Part shown: piece after piece, positions 46,406-56,630 of the stretch | Position numbering within the stretch: the stretch's first letter is position 1 | Layout: the number at the start of each line of letters is the position of its first letter | From: Bidens hawaiensis | Lineage: Eukaryota > Streptophyta > Magnoliopsida > Asterales > Asteraceae | DNA length: 64,000 nucleotides | Assembly (NCBI GenBank): GCA_021521415.1 | Contig: JAIQDT010001109.1 | Span: 372,001-436,000 of the forward strand | Reading direction: 5' to 3' | Translations under genes and position numbers: made by a program | The notes under the pieces: generated by a model | The model's database searches: none | What the model saw: the letters and a program-made list of their open reading frames with translations, nothing else | Told to the model about the DNA's origin: nothing

Positions 46406-46920
46406 TGTTAGTGCACGGTTTTGCGTCTCGAGTCTTTGTATTTATCGTTTAACGTATTTGTCGTTTTGTTTAATGTAATAAACAATTAATATATCCTGTA
46501 GTTCATTAAGGTATTAGTCTAGTTCGCTAAGGATGTTTAGCGAACTAGATCTAAGTTAATTCCCTCCTGATTCGTTAAGGATGTTTAACCAATCAGGGGG
46601 TGATTCGTTAAGATTACTTTATTTTAATGTATGTAACGAAGTAGACCCTAGTTCGTTAGGGGATGTTAACGAACTAGGTCTATCTTCTATATATAGTGAC
46701 CTTTGTCACTGTTTAAGTTAAGTTATGAGATTTAATTAACGAACCCATATCCGATCTCTCTCTCAATCTTCATATTAATATTATTAATATACACATACAA
46801 TACATATAACATATTAACTATAGATCAATGGCAATGATGAACTAGATCTGTATTTAGGTTAATCGAGAAACAACTCAGATCTTAGATCTGTGTTAGTAAT
46901 GGTAAACCTAAGATCAAACA
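46406..46920 (+). repeat. 3' LTR of element D (515 bp)
   Basis: Matches 27249-27761 with about 17 differences; followed by the TSD cattg. Hairpins lie at about 46519-46548, 46567-46596 (one arm mismatch) and 46649-46678. Confidence 0.95.
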
Positions 46921-47500
46921 CATTGATGCGGGGGCGACGTTCGACATCATGTACTGCCAATGTTTCGATTTGTTGGAAGAAAAAGACAAGCGGAGGCTGA
47001 CACTTGTCAACACCCCAATAACAGGTTTCAATCAAAGCCGACGAAATACACTTAAGAACAGAAGATGTGGACTTCCTGGTCATGGAAACACCACACCCAC
47101 ATTATGATGTAATCCCGGGAAGAGAGGAGATTGGAGACTTCAATGCCAATCATTGAATAGCCCATGGTATACTAGGGGTACCAACCTCAACAGGGGTGGC
47201 GATGATCCAGGCCAACAAGGAATGTCACGTGGCGGGAGTGAAAACACCGCCACAAATGATGTTAAAGACATGTAAAGAAAGAGAAGTGGAGAAATGGGTG
47301 CTCAACAGAAAGTTTCCATAACAAAACATAACCATATGGCACACACTTTCCGACGAAGCGCGAAGTGGGCTGAAAATATTACTCATTGGAAATGTTGATG
47401 TATTTGCATGAACCCCGACAGACATGATAGGAGTCCCAAGAGCCAAGGCGGAACATCAATTGAAAGTAAATTCGGCTTTTGTTCCAGTTGTTAAAATGCG
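46921..47500 (+). pseudogene. Element H protease (broken, right half of H)
   Basis: The reading resumes at the protease active site: an AGATFDIMY stretch follows directly after the D insertion, and ITGFNQSRR and the later HYDVI-like context agree with Tat/Retand proteases. Stops and frame changes are frequent (for example the tga/tag near 47105-47160). EVEKWVLNRKFP-like and TPTDMIGVPRAKAEHQL-like text near 47285-47465 is the usual protease-to-RT connection. Confidence 0.8.
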
Positions 47501-47957
47501 CAGAAGGACGGGTCCAGAACAAGCAAAAGCCTGTGATGAACAAGTTCAATAGTTGATAGATGCGAGAATAATCCGTGAAATCCAATATCAAACATGGGCC
47601 AACCCAGTGATGGTACCAAAGGCAAACGGCCAATGGCGCATGTGCATCGATTTTAAGGATCTCAATAAAGCATGCCCAAAAGATTGCTACCCTTTACCAG
47701 AAATAGACCTGAAGGTGGATGCGCTTGTCCCCTTTCAGTTCAAGTGTTTCTTGGACGCATATAAAGAGTACCATCAGATTCACATGGCGGTGGAAGATCA
47801 GGACAAAACGGCGTTCCGAAAAAACAATGGAACTTAATGTTACCAGATGATGCCATTTGGCCTCAAGAACGCCAGGTCCACGTACCAACGTCTAATGGAC
47901 AAAGAATTCAAGTCGCAAATTTGGAGAAATTTAAAAGTTTACATGGATGATGTGGTG
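47501..47957 (+). pseudogene. Element H reverse transcriptase, truncated
   Basis: 47553-47837 encodes Gypsy RT: IREIQYQTWANPVMVPKANG, WRMCIDFKDLNKACPKDCYPLP. A stop at 47835 is followed by MMPFGLKNARSTYQRLMDK. The catalytic Y-M-D-D box is at about 47940-47951. The element is cut off a few residues after it, at about 47958, so RNase H, integrase and the 3' LTR are missing. Confidence 0.85.
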
Positions 47958-48377
47958 AGCGTGTAGCTTATAAAATATAATGGATTGATGATTTAGCTTT
48001 TGCACAAGATCGTGTTTTAAATTAATAAAAGTGATTTCTTCAAAGACTAGACACACACAAAATGGACAAGTGTACCTATCATATATGTGGAATAGTATTG
48101 GTAAGAACCAAGTATCAATCTGTGGACACTAATGTTTCTAATAATGAATCATTGTTTTACTTTAATCGAAGTTTTTAATCATTTTGGGGTTAATTTTTGA
48201 AATTTTGATAAAATATAAATAGTTATATATAATATATAGGTGACCAAGACGAGAAATTCTAAACAAGTAGTTCAATTATATGAATGTTACCATCTAAGAT
48301 CAAGAATCCACTACATTTTATCCATGATAATTAATAAGTAAACATGTGGTAAACTTGCCGTAATAATATATGATCGA
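47958..48377. other. Unassigned, left flank of element G
   Basis: AT-rich, no gene. It joins across element G with 59172 onward. The abrupt end of H at about 47958 marks a breakpoint, deletion or another insertion edge; no terminal repeat was identified. Confidence 0.5.
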
Positions 48378-49156
48378 TAGCTTGTAACGCCCTGAAATTC
48401 GATTGGTAAACTAGGATCGTGAAATCATCGGAAACTATAGACTTTGGGATTCTGGACGATAAGTTCGGAACCCATATCATTGGAAAAATCTGCTTTTATC
48501 ATTTAAAATGTTTATTTTATAAAACGACATTTACGCCTGAAAAATATTAATTTTTATGCTTTCGAAAAATTAAATGTTCTTATTTAAAAAAAAAAGATTT
48601 CAAATAATTATTCGGAAAATGGTTTTATAAAAGTTTTGCTGAAAAAGTTTTAGTTTGTTTAAAAACTTATGAACTCGACTAGTCTTGACCCGTCGGTAGC
48701 CTAAACCCGAACCCGAGTCACCCGAGTATTTAAGCGGAAAATCAAGTATTCTTACACCATCTCTTTCATTTCCACCAACACTTCCCACCCAAACACTCTC
48801 ATTCTAGAGAGAGAAACTAGAGAGAGAAAGTCTTCAAACTTCAAATCCGAGTCCACAAATCTGTTTGTTGTTATTCTTGGTAAGATCTTCTTGAAAATCA
48901 TCCATTTTCATAACCATTTTCGGCCTCAAATCGAGCAAAAACACCCATTTTCGTTTCTAGAGTTTTCGGGTCAAAAACCGTCTTGTTTTGGTGTCAAAAT
49001 GCAGGCTTTTGTGTTTAAAATCACTAGGAATCGATAGCCCTTTCAATCCCGAGCATTTCCATGTCAAAAACTTCGATTTTGGGTCAAAAATCTGGAAAAT
49101 CTGAAAAACCCGTAGGTTTCTCCGTCGCCCAGCTTGAAGGAGTCGAATCAGACTCA

Positions 49157-49412
49157 TTCGATCGAACCAGTCGATCGAATCAGTCCAGTCGATCGAATAG
49201 GAAAGTAACCGAATGGTCTCCAAGTCATTCGACCGAATGAGTTTCGTATTCGATCGAACGAGTGTCTATTCGATCGAACAAGTTCCATGTTCGACCGAAC
49301 GAGTTTTTCCAACTGGTTCGACCAAATGTGTTTCTAGTTCGATCGAGTGTGCCTCAGATTCGACCGAATGTGTGTCTATTCGATCGAACGTGTTCCTATT
49401 CGATCGAATCAA
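49157..49412. repeat. Array of TTCGATCGAA palindromes in the element G LTR
   Basis: Twelve copies of a ttcgatcgaa/ttcgaccgaa/gtcgatcgaa word occur in 255 bp at intervals of roughly 15-35 bp. Repeated in the 3' LTR at 57406-57661. Confidence 0.9.
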
Positions 49413-49924
49413 GCCAGAACCAAGCTGTTTTCGTCTTTAAAACCCAGTTTTTGCTCGAGGCCGCGTAAGCTCGTTTTCTTAGACTTATAGCACGTTGTTA
49501 ACCTTATATATATGTTCAACTCTAGGCTAAGGAGATCTATTGTAGCACCATCCTAACCCGAGATCAAGGTGAGTTCATAGCCTCTATTTAAGCTTTTCAA
49601 AACTATGGGGTGGAAACATGGTAACTTTACACGTTTGGATAAAATCATTTATGCAAACACTCTTTAAACTATAAACTTTTGGATTTCTACACACGTGCGG
49701 AAATCCACAAGCTTTTTAAGAATCTATAAACTTTGGAAATCTATGAACATGGGGAAAACCCATCAACTTATGGAGATCTAAGAACATTGGAAATCAATGA
49801 GTATGGGAAATTCTATGAACATTGACATCATGGGAATGGGAATCATATTCATATCATCATAGTCATTGTGTCAGCATGGAAATCTAGAGATCAAAGCATC
49901 ATGAGTTGAATTGGACGCGAGAGT

Positions 49925-50110
49925 CTATTCTACTCTCGGTAGAACTCGCGACCATGAGTGGCATTCTATTCTCGGTGGCACTCGTAACTCATGGGATTTC
50001 ATACTAGTCTCGGTGAAATCCATAACTCTTGAGGACCTATACTAGTCTCGGTAGGGACCAAGGGAACCCAGGATTCTTTGGGGAGTCTATCCTACTCTCG
50101 GTAGAACCTA
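49925..50110. repeat. ctctcggtag tandem set in the element G LTR
   Basis: Five blocks containing tctcggt (actctcggtagaact, tctcggtggcact, gtctcggtgaaat, gtctcggtaggga, actctcggtagaacc) are spaced about 35-50 bp. The 3' LTR has the same set at 58170-58350 with two small deletions. Confidence 0.85.
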
Positions 50111-50926
50111 GCTGAGTCCTGGATGACAAGAACGAGGTAGTCTTGGTTTAAGTCTTGCGTGGGATCAATCAAGTCTTGTGTGATCATTGAGTTTCATCAT
50201 CATTCATCATCATCATCATTTATTCACCATCATCTTGGATACTAGTAAACAGTGGGATCTTGGTGTTGGTTTATCTAGTAAACTTAGCATGCTCAAATCT
50301 ATATGTCCTTATTTATGCTTAACTGCTATGTGCTACATGTACCGTTGGGAGACCACAAATCTTTGAGTAATCTTATCACAAACGACTCTAATGGGAGAAT
50401 AATAAGCCCGCTGAGAGTCCAGGAGAACATTTCATGTTTTACTTACTACAAAAACCTCTTTGGGAAAACCAAGAGACCTTTTCTTACAAACCATCTTAAA
50501 ACCGGGTATTATATCCAAACATAGTAGTATAAGTTGTAGGAGTGGTGGGTTAGCCGCAGGTACACCCTATATATAAACCCCTACAACCTATACTAGTATG
50601 GTTGTGTATAAACTCTTTTTCTTTAAACCTATGAATTCACTCATCTACTTTATGTAGTTGACAGTTTGTTACATGTTTTCAGGAAATAATGCAGCAAGAA
50701 ATCCCTAGCAAGTTTAGAGGCCTTAGAGAGATGAAGGCTAGTCTAGGAGTTGTTTGGAAACTTGATATTTTGTATTAAAACAATTTGTTTCATGTTACCT
50801 GGATGGTGTAATATTTGACATTTTGGTTATGTTTATGCATTTAGACTTTTATACTATTGTGCTCAACAATCACGACTTAGTCGCCGCGCCTCGATTACTC
50901 CGCCATCACGATCGGGGTGTGACAGA

Positions 50927-50944
50927 TTGGTATCAGAGCCAGTG
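50927..50944 (+). promoter_or_regulatory. Primer-binding site of element G
   Basis: ttggtatcagagccagtg; tggtatcagagcca matches the initiator-Met complement. Confidence 0.94.
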
Positions 50945-51188
50945 GTTATAGGGAATTAGGAAACCGACCTAGACTATAACCTAGGATCCTTGACTCTAGA
51001 TAGCTCATGCATCACAATCACATGTCTACACTTATATACGTGCTGCGTGCTTATGTGTTGTATATTAACTGTTAATCTCTTGAGCCATGTCATTCTGTGT
51101 TCTTGGTATAATCTATGTCCTCTATTCTTAATCTTTGGCGTGTCATTGATTCTATCTAACGCTCGTTTTTTTTTTCGTTTTGTCAAGA

Positions 51189-54100
51189 ATGCCTCCCAGA
51201 CGTGCACCCGCCCCCTTGGACTCCGCTGATCTAGCCAACCTTATAGCCCAGCAGATCGCGGCTGTGTTACCAGGCATGGTAACAGCCATCAGCCAGGGGC
51301 TGAGGCAAGAAGGAACCTCTGGGGCCAACCAAATTCCAGCTCAGAACGCAAATGAACCAGCAAATAAGCCATACAAGGACTTCATGGCTACCAAACCCAC
51401 CAGCTTCAGCGGTTCAGAAGGCGCCGTTGGTCTCCTCCAGTGGATCGAAAAGATGGAGGCTGCCTTTGTTATTAGCTCGTGCCCTGAGACACTGAAAGTC
51501 ACGCACGCGGCAAGCATGTTGTCTAAACGCGCGCTGACCTGGTGGAACAACGAGATAAGAACCCGCGGGCGTGAGGCTGCCTTGGCCATGACCTGGTCGG
51601 AATTTGTAGCTTTGGTTACCCGCGAGTTCGTACCTCGCAGTGAGGTGCAGAAACTTGAAGCTGAGTTTTGGGTGCACAGAATGAAGGGCGCTGATCACCA
51701 AGGGTACACGGAGCGTTTTCACGAGCTCTCCCTTCTCGTACCACACTTGGTCACCCCTCCCTCCCGGGCTATTGAGCTTTACATCAATGGCCTACCTGAC
51801 ACTGTCCGTGGAATCGTTATCGGGGCTGACCCATCAACCCTACAAGCGGCCATTGAACTAGCTGCCCGACTGACCCAGGACCAGGTTAAGACTGGGGTCC
51901 TAGCCAAAGGTACGGGCAAGGCCGCTGAGGGCTCATCCAAAAAGATCAACCGCATCAAAAAGCGTAAGGCTAGCAGTTACGCGATGGTTACTCCCGCAAC
52001 CCCAATCAGCTCTGTCGCTCCTGCTCCCACCCCTTCTGGAAGGCCAAAGAGGGAGTACACTGGGGTTCACCCCAAGTGCGGCACTTGCCAATTCCATCAC
52101 CCTGCCGGAACCCCGTGCTGGAAATGCACGAACTGTGGACGTTTGGGGCACCTAGCGGAACGCTGCAGATTTCAAGGTAATCAACTGGCAATACAGAGCA
52201 GCAGTTCCCAACCCAGCAACACTCGAAGCTGTTTCGAGTGTGGAGCCACGGACCATTTCAGGAGCAGGTGTCCTCGTCTTGCAAATCTTCCTCCGGCCCG
52301 AGGCCGAGCCTTTACTATTGGCGCTGCTGAAGCTCGCCAAAATCCTGACGTCATTACTGGTACGTTCATCCTTAACAATCTCTGGGTTTCTATTCTATTT
52401 GACACGGGTGCAGATAGGAGTTTTATTTCTAGCGAGTTGGTCCCATTGCTTAATCTAGGAACCTCTGTCTTAGACCCCGCTTTCTCTGTCGAAATGGCAA
52501 ACGGAGAGTCTACCCAAGTGAACAAAATCGTTCGCAATTGCACGCTTACGTTTGATCAGACATCTCTTAACATTGACCTCATCCCTATGCAATTAGGAAG
52601 TTTCGATGTAATTGTTGGGATGGATTGGTTGTCCATCAACCACGCGGAAGTGGTGTGTGCTGAGAAGCTCATTCGCGTTCCTTGTTCTTCTGGCGAGTCC
52701 ATAATTATTCAAGGAGAAAGATCAGGCAGATGTCTGAAATTAATCTCCTGCTTTAAAGCTCGGCGATGCCTTCGAAAGAAGTGTCTCGCCTTCCTAGCTC
52801 ATGTCTCCATCAAGAAATCTTTGGGGAAGAAGCTCTCTGATGTCCCCGTTGTGCGTGAATTTCCAGACGTTTTTCCTAAAGACTTACCCGGACTACCTCC
52901 TAGCCGACAAGTCGAATTCCACATCGAATTAGTTCCCGGTGCAACCCCCGTGGCAAAATCTCCGTATCGTTTGGCTCCGTCAGAAATGCAGGAATTATCG
53001 AGCCAGCTACAGGAACTACTAGACAAGGGTTTTATTCGCCCTAGTTCATCTCCATGGGGAGCTCCAGTCCTCTTCGTCAAGAAGAAGGACGGATCTTTCC
53101 GGATGTGCATAGACTATCGTGAGCTTAACAAACTCACGGTCAAGAATCGGTATCCATTACCAAGGATTGACGATCTTTTCGACCAGCTGCAAGGAGCCAC
53201 TTACTTTTCCAAGATCGACCTACGCTCAGGTTATCACCAAGTACGCGTCATGGAGGACGACATCGCGAAAACCGCTTTCAGAACTCGTTATGGACACTAC
53301 GAGTTCCTAGTCATGCCTTTTGGTTTGACGAATGCCCCTGCGGTGTTCATGGATCTCATGAATCGCGTTTGTCGTCCATACCTGGACCAGTTTGTTATCG
53401 TCTTCATTGACGATATTCTCGTTTATTCCCGCTCTAAAGCCGACCATGAGCTTCATCTCAGGCTTACCTTGGATCTGCTGAGGAAAGAGCAACTCTACGC
53501 CAAATTCTCCAAATGCGAATTCTGGCTAAGGGAAGTTCAATTCTTAGGTCACATCATTAACAAGGAAGGCATTCATGTCGACCCTGCCAAGATTGAAGCC
53601 ATCAAAAATTGGGGAGCGCCTACAACGCCAACCGAAATTCGTTCATTTCTTGGTTTAGCTGGGTACTACCGTCGATTCATCTCGAACTTTTCAAAGATCG
53701 TATTGCCTCTCACAATGTTAACTCAAAAAGGGGAACCATTCATTTGGAACCAAGAGCAAGAAGAGGCTTTCCAAACATTGAAACATAAACTCTGTCATGC
53801 ACCAATCCTGTCACTTCCTGAGGGTAACGATGATTTTGTTGTTTATTGCGACGCCTCGAGCCAAGGTCTAGGCTGCGTCTTAATGCAACGCGGTAAGGTC
53901 ATCGCTTATGCCTCGCGCCAACTCAAGAGTCATGAGAGGATTTATGTCACCCACGACTTGGAATTGGGTGCTGTGGTCTTTGCCTTAAAAATATGGAGAC
54001 ACTACCTATACGGTACGAAATGTGTCATCTTCACCGACCACAAGAGCCTACAACACATCCTCAACCAAAGGGAGCTAAACATGCGACAACGTCGATGGGT

Positions 54101-55646
54101 TGAACTCCTAAGTGACTACGACTGCGAAATCCGCTACCACCCTGGAAAGGCTAACGTAGTGGCTGACGCGTTAAGTCGCAAGGAAAGGACCCAGTTGCAT
54201 GCGATCCGTATTCAGTCCAATCTTCCCTCCTTGGTTCTTGAAGCTCAAAAGCAAGCGATTGCTGGTGGTGATCTCAAAAATATGCTATCTTGCGGTGCCG
54301 AACGGAAGTTTGAAACCAAGTATGATGGTATACTTTACTACTTAAATCGCATGTGGATTCCAAACTCTGAACCACTTCGAGAACTTATCCTGAACGAAGC
54401 GCACAAATCCAGATACTCTATTCACCCGGGCAGTGATAAAATGTATCAGAATCTCAAGTCTCACTTCTGGTGGCCGGGTATGAAGAAAGTCATAGCTTTG
54501 TACGTCGGTAGGTGCCTAACATGCTCGCGGATCAAGACTGAACATCAGAGACCATCTGGCCTGTTACAAAAACCGATCATACCGCAGTGGAAGTGGGACG
54601 AAGTCGCTATGGACTTCATTACCAAACTCCCGCGGACACCCAGCGGTTATGACACGATTGGGTTATCGTGGATTACTTGACCAAGTCTGCCCACTTTCTC
54701 CCTGTCCGCGAGGACTACACTACGGAGAAGCTGGCGCGGATTTACATTCGTGAGATCGTAACCCGTCACGGTGTGCCTAAGGGCATCACGTCTGACCGTG
54801 ACCCCACTTTTGCGTCAAGGTTCTGGAAGTCATTTCAGAAAGCCTTTGGGACAAGTGTGAAACTTAGCTCTGCCTATCATCCTGAAACGGACGGACAGAG
54901 CGAAAGGACCATACAAACCCTGGAGGATATGCTCAGAGCCTGTATCCTTGAATTCGTAGTAGCTGGAGACTCACCTTCCTCTTGCAGAGTTCTCATACAA
55001 TAACAGCTATCATGCTACCATCAAATGCGCACCATTCGAGGCACTCTATGGCAGGAAATGTCGTTCTCCACTGTGTTGGTCCGAGACCGGAGATTCTCAA
55101 ATCCTCGGCCCGGAACTGATACAGGAAACCACTGACAGTATCGCCATCATCCAGCAAAGACTTAAGGACGCCCGCTGTCGACACAAGTATTACGCTGACA
55201 AACGCCGCAAACCTCTGGAGTTCCAAATAGGCGATCGCGTAATGCTCAAAGTTTCCCCCTGGAAGGGCATTGTTCGCTTCGGGAAAAAGGGAAAGTTTGC
55301 TCCAAGGTACGTAGGACCTTTCAAGATCATCGAAAAGGTCGGACCCGTAGCCTATCGCTTGGAATTGCCTCCAGAACTCAGCCGTGTTCACAACGTTTTT
55401 CATGTGTCGCAACTCAAAAAGTGCCTCGTTGACGAGACCGCTCAAATCCCGATCGACACGGTTCGCATCGACGACAAACTACACTTTGTTGAGGAACCTG
55501 TCGAGATCCTAGATCGAGAAGTCAAAAGGACTAAGCGAAGCCGGATACCCATAGTCAAGGTACGTTGGAACAACCATCGTGGACCCGAGTTCACATGGGA
55601 GCGAGAGGATAAGATGAAGGAGGAATACCCTCATCTGTTCGCATAG
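51189..55646 (+). pseudogene. Element G gag-pol polyprotein, two frame changes
   Basis: The ATG at 51189 ([11 protein letters not shown]) starts a frame open to 54680. Order: Retrotrans_gag (to about 51900); two zinc knuckles, [14 protein letters not shown] from 52125 and [14 protein letters not shown] from 52230; protease DTGA with Asp at 52401; RT with [10 protein letters not shown] and the catalytic F-I-D-D at 53403-53414; RNase H ([12 protein letters not shown], then ADALSRK); integrase with an H-H-C-C zinc region and DDE residues (Asp in AMDFITKLP, Asp in SDRDPTF, Glu in DGQSERT); and a chromodomain-like end ([18 protein letters not shown]) to 55646. One base seems missing near 54660 and a further net change lies near 54950-54980, restoring the original frame. 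Only integrase is affected. Confidence 0.95.
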
Positions 55647-56615
55647 TCATCATCTTTGTAATTCTAGAAATCTTGGAGTCTATGTAATCGTAATCATGTA
55701 ATCAGGGACCAATATCAATCAATGAAGTATCATGTTGTTCCTATTTGCTTATAAATATTCTCTTATTTGCATAACACCAAGTTTGGCTACCCATGACTCG
55801 TGCTGGAAAACACAAGTTGTGCATACTTAATCATGTAAACATTGGGGTAAACTATGTATCATTGAGCCAAAATTTGTCATTATTCTAGCATTCATGAAGC
55901 ATGGTTGTGTGTGTGTGTGTGGGTGTCGTGTCGATTTTTCTAGCCGCACACAATGGAGTTTATACATTGATACAAGGTGAACTCGTAATTATAGTCCGGA
56001 ATATAATTACATCAAGTTCACAGGTGTATACGTGTATAAACAATATGCTATTGTGTAACTATGAGTCGTGAACTCAAGCTTCGTGTAGGGAATTAATCAA
56101 TGAATGTTGAAGGAGTGGTGGGTTAGCCGCTGGTACACCCTATACATAAACCCCTTCGGCACAAGTTGATTATGTCTGAAGCGAGACTTGGAATTAGGGA
56201 CTCATAGTTAGCGTGGCAGCTGTGAGGCGTTAAATTCAAGAGTTATTGAGGGAATTATTCATTGGAGATTGAAGGAGTGGTGGGTTAGCCGCTGGTACAC
56301 CCTATATATAAACCCCTTCAATCCGAAATGAATATGTCTGATGTAAAGCTTGAAGGTGATGCCTTGTAGTGGAAATAGTGTGTCGTTCTGTGTGTCATTG
56401 AACTAATAGGAGTCGAAAGAAACACCCAAGTGGAGTTGAGGGAGTGGTGGGTTAGCCGCTGGTACACCCTATATATAAACCCCTTCAACTTGATTTGGGT
56501 GGTATCCAAGACGAAAATTAGGGGTAGTGGCGCATAGTGGTCATCATGGGATCATTTGATCTAAAACATCATTGCATCAACTATACTAAGTTCTAAATTT
56601 CGGGACGAAATTCCT
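55647..56615 (+). repeat. 3' non-coding region of element G with triplicated box
   Basis: A ~50-bp box ggagtggtgggttagccgctggtacaccctata...aacccctt recurs at 56112, 56274 and 56441, spaced about 162 and 167 bp. The LTRs each carry one more copy (50539 and 58781). A gt microsatellite is at 55905-55920. No gene is seen. Confidence 0.88.
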
Positions 56616-56630
56616 CTAAATTGGGGAGGA
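56616..56630 (+). promoter_or_regulatory. Polypurine tract of element G
   Basis: taaattggggaggat-type purine run directly before the 3' LTR. Confidence 0.85.

Larger units (their letters stand above)
27249..46920 (+). mobile_element. Element D: large Copia-type element with gag, pol and ORF3
   Basis: LTRs begin tgttagtgcacgg and end gagatcaaaca/aagatcaaaca. The target duplication cattg is perfect at 27244-27248 and 46921-46925. It is 19.7 kb as it stands and about 14.25 kb after removing F, E and their duplications. Order: PBS, long leader, gag, protease, integrase, partial RT, RNase H, non-coding spacer, ORF3, PPT, LTR. Gag, pol and ORF3 are broken and the RT has a large deletion. By eye the LTRs differ at about 17 of 513 sites. 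It is the longer relative of element C. Confidence 0.95.
48383..50924 (+). repeat. 5' LTR of element G (2542 bp)
   Basis: It contains 12 TTCGAYCGAA-type words at 49157-49410, a ctctcggtag tandem set at 49930-50105, and one copy of the ggagtggtgggttagccgc box at 50539. Short open frames in it, repeated in the 3' LTR, are not genes. Confidence 0.96.

Noticed and set aside
49213..49440. 75-codon frame with Arg-Pro-Asn repeats in the G LTR, repeated at 57462-57689
   Set aside because: It is the translation of the TTCGATCGAA array in an LTR and not a gene.
51341..53492. Minus-strand open frames of 60-120 codons inside element G gag-pol
   Set aside because: Shadow frames of the strong plus-strand gag-pol.
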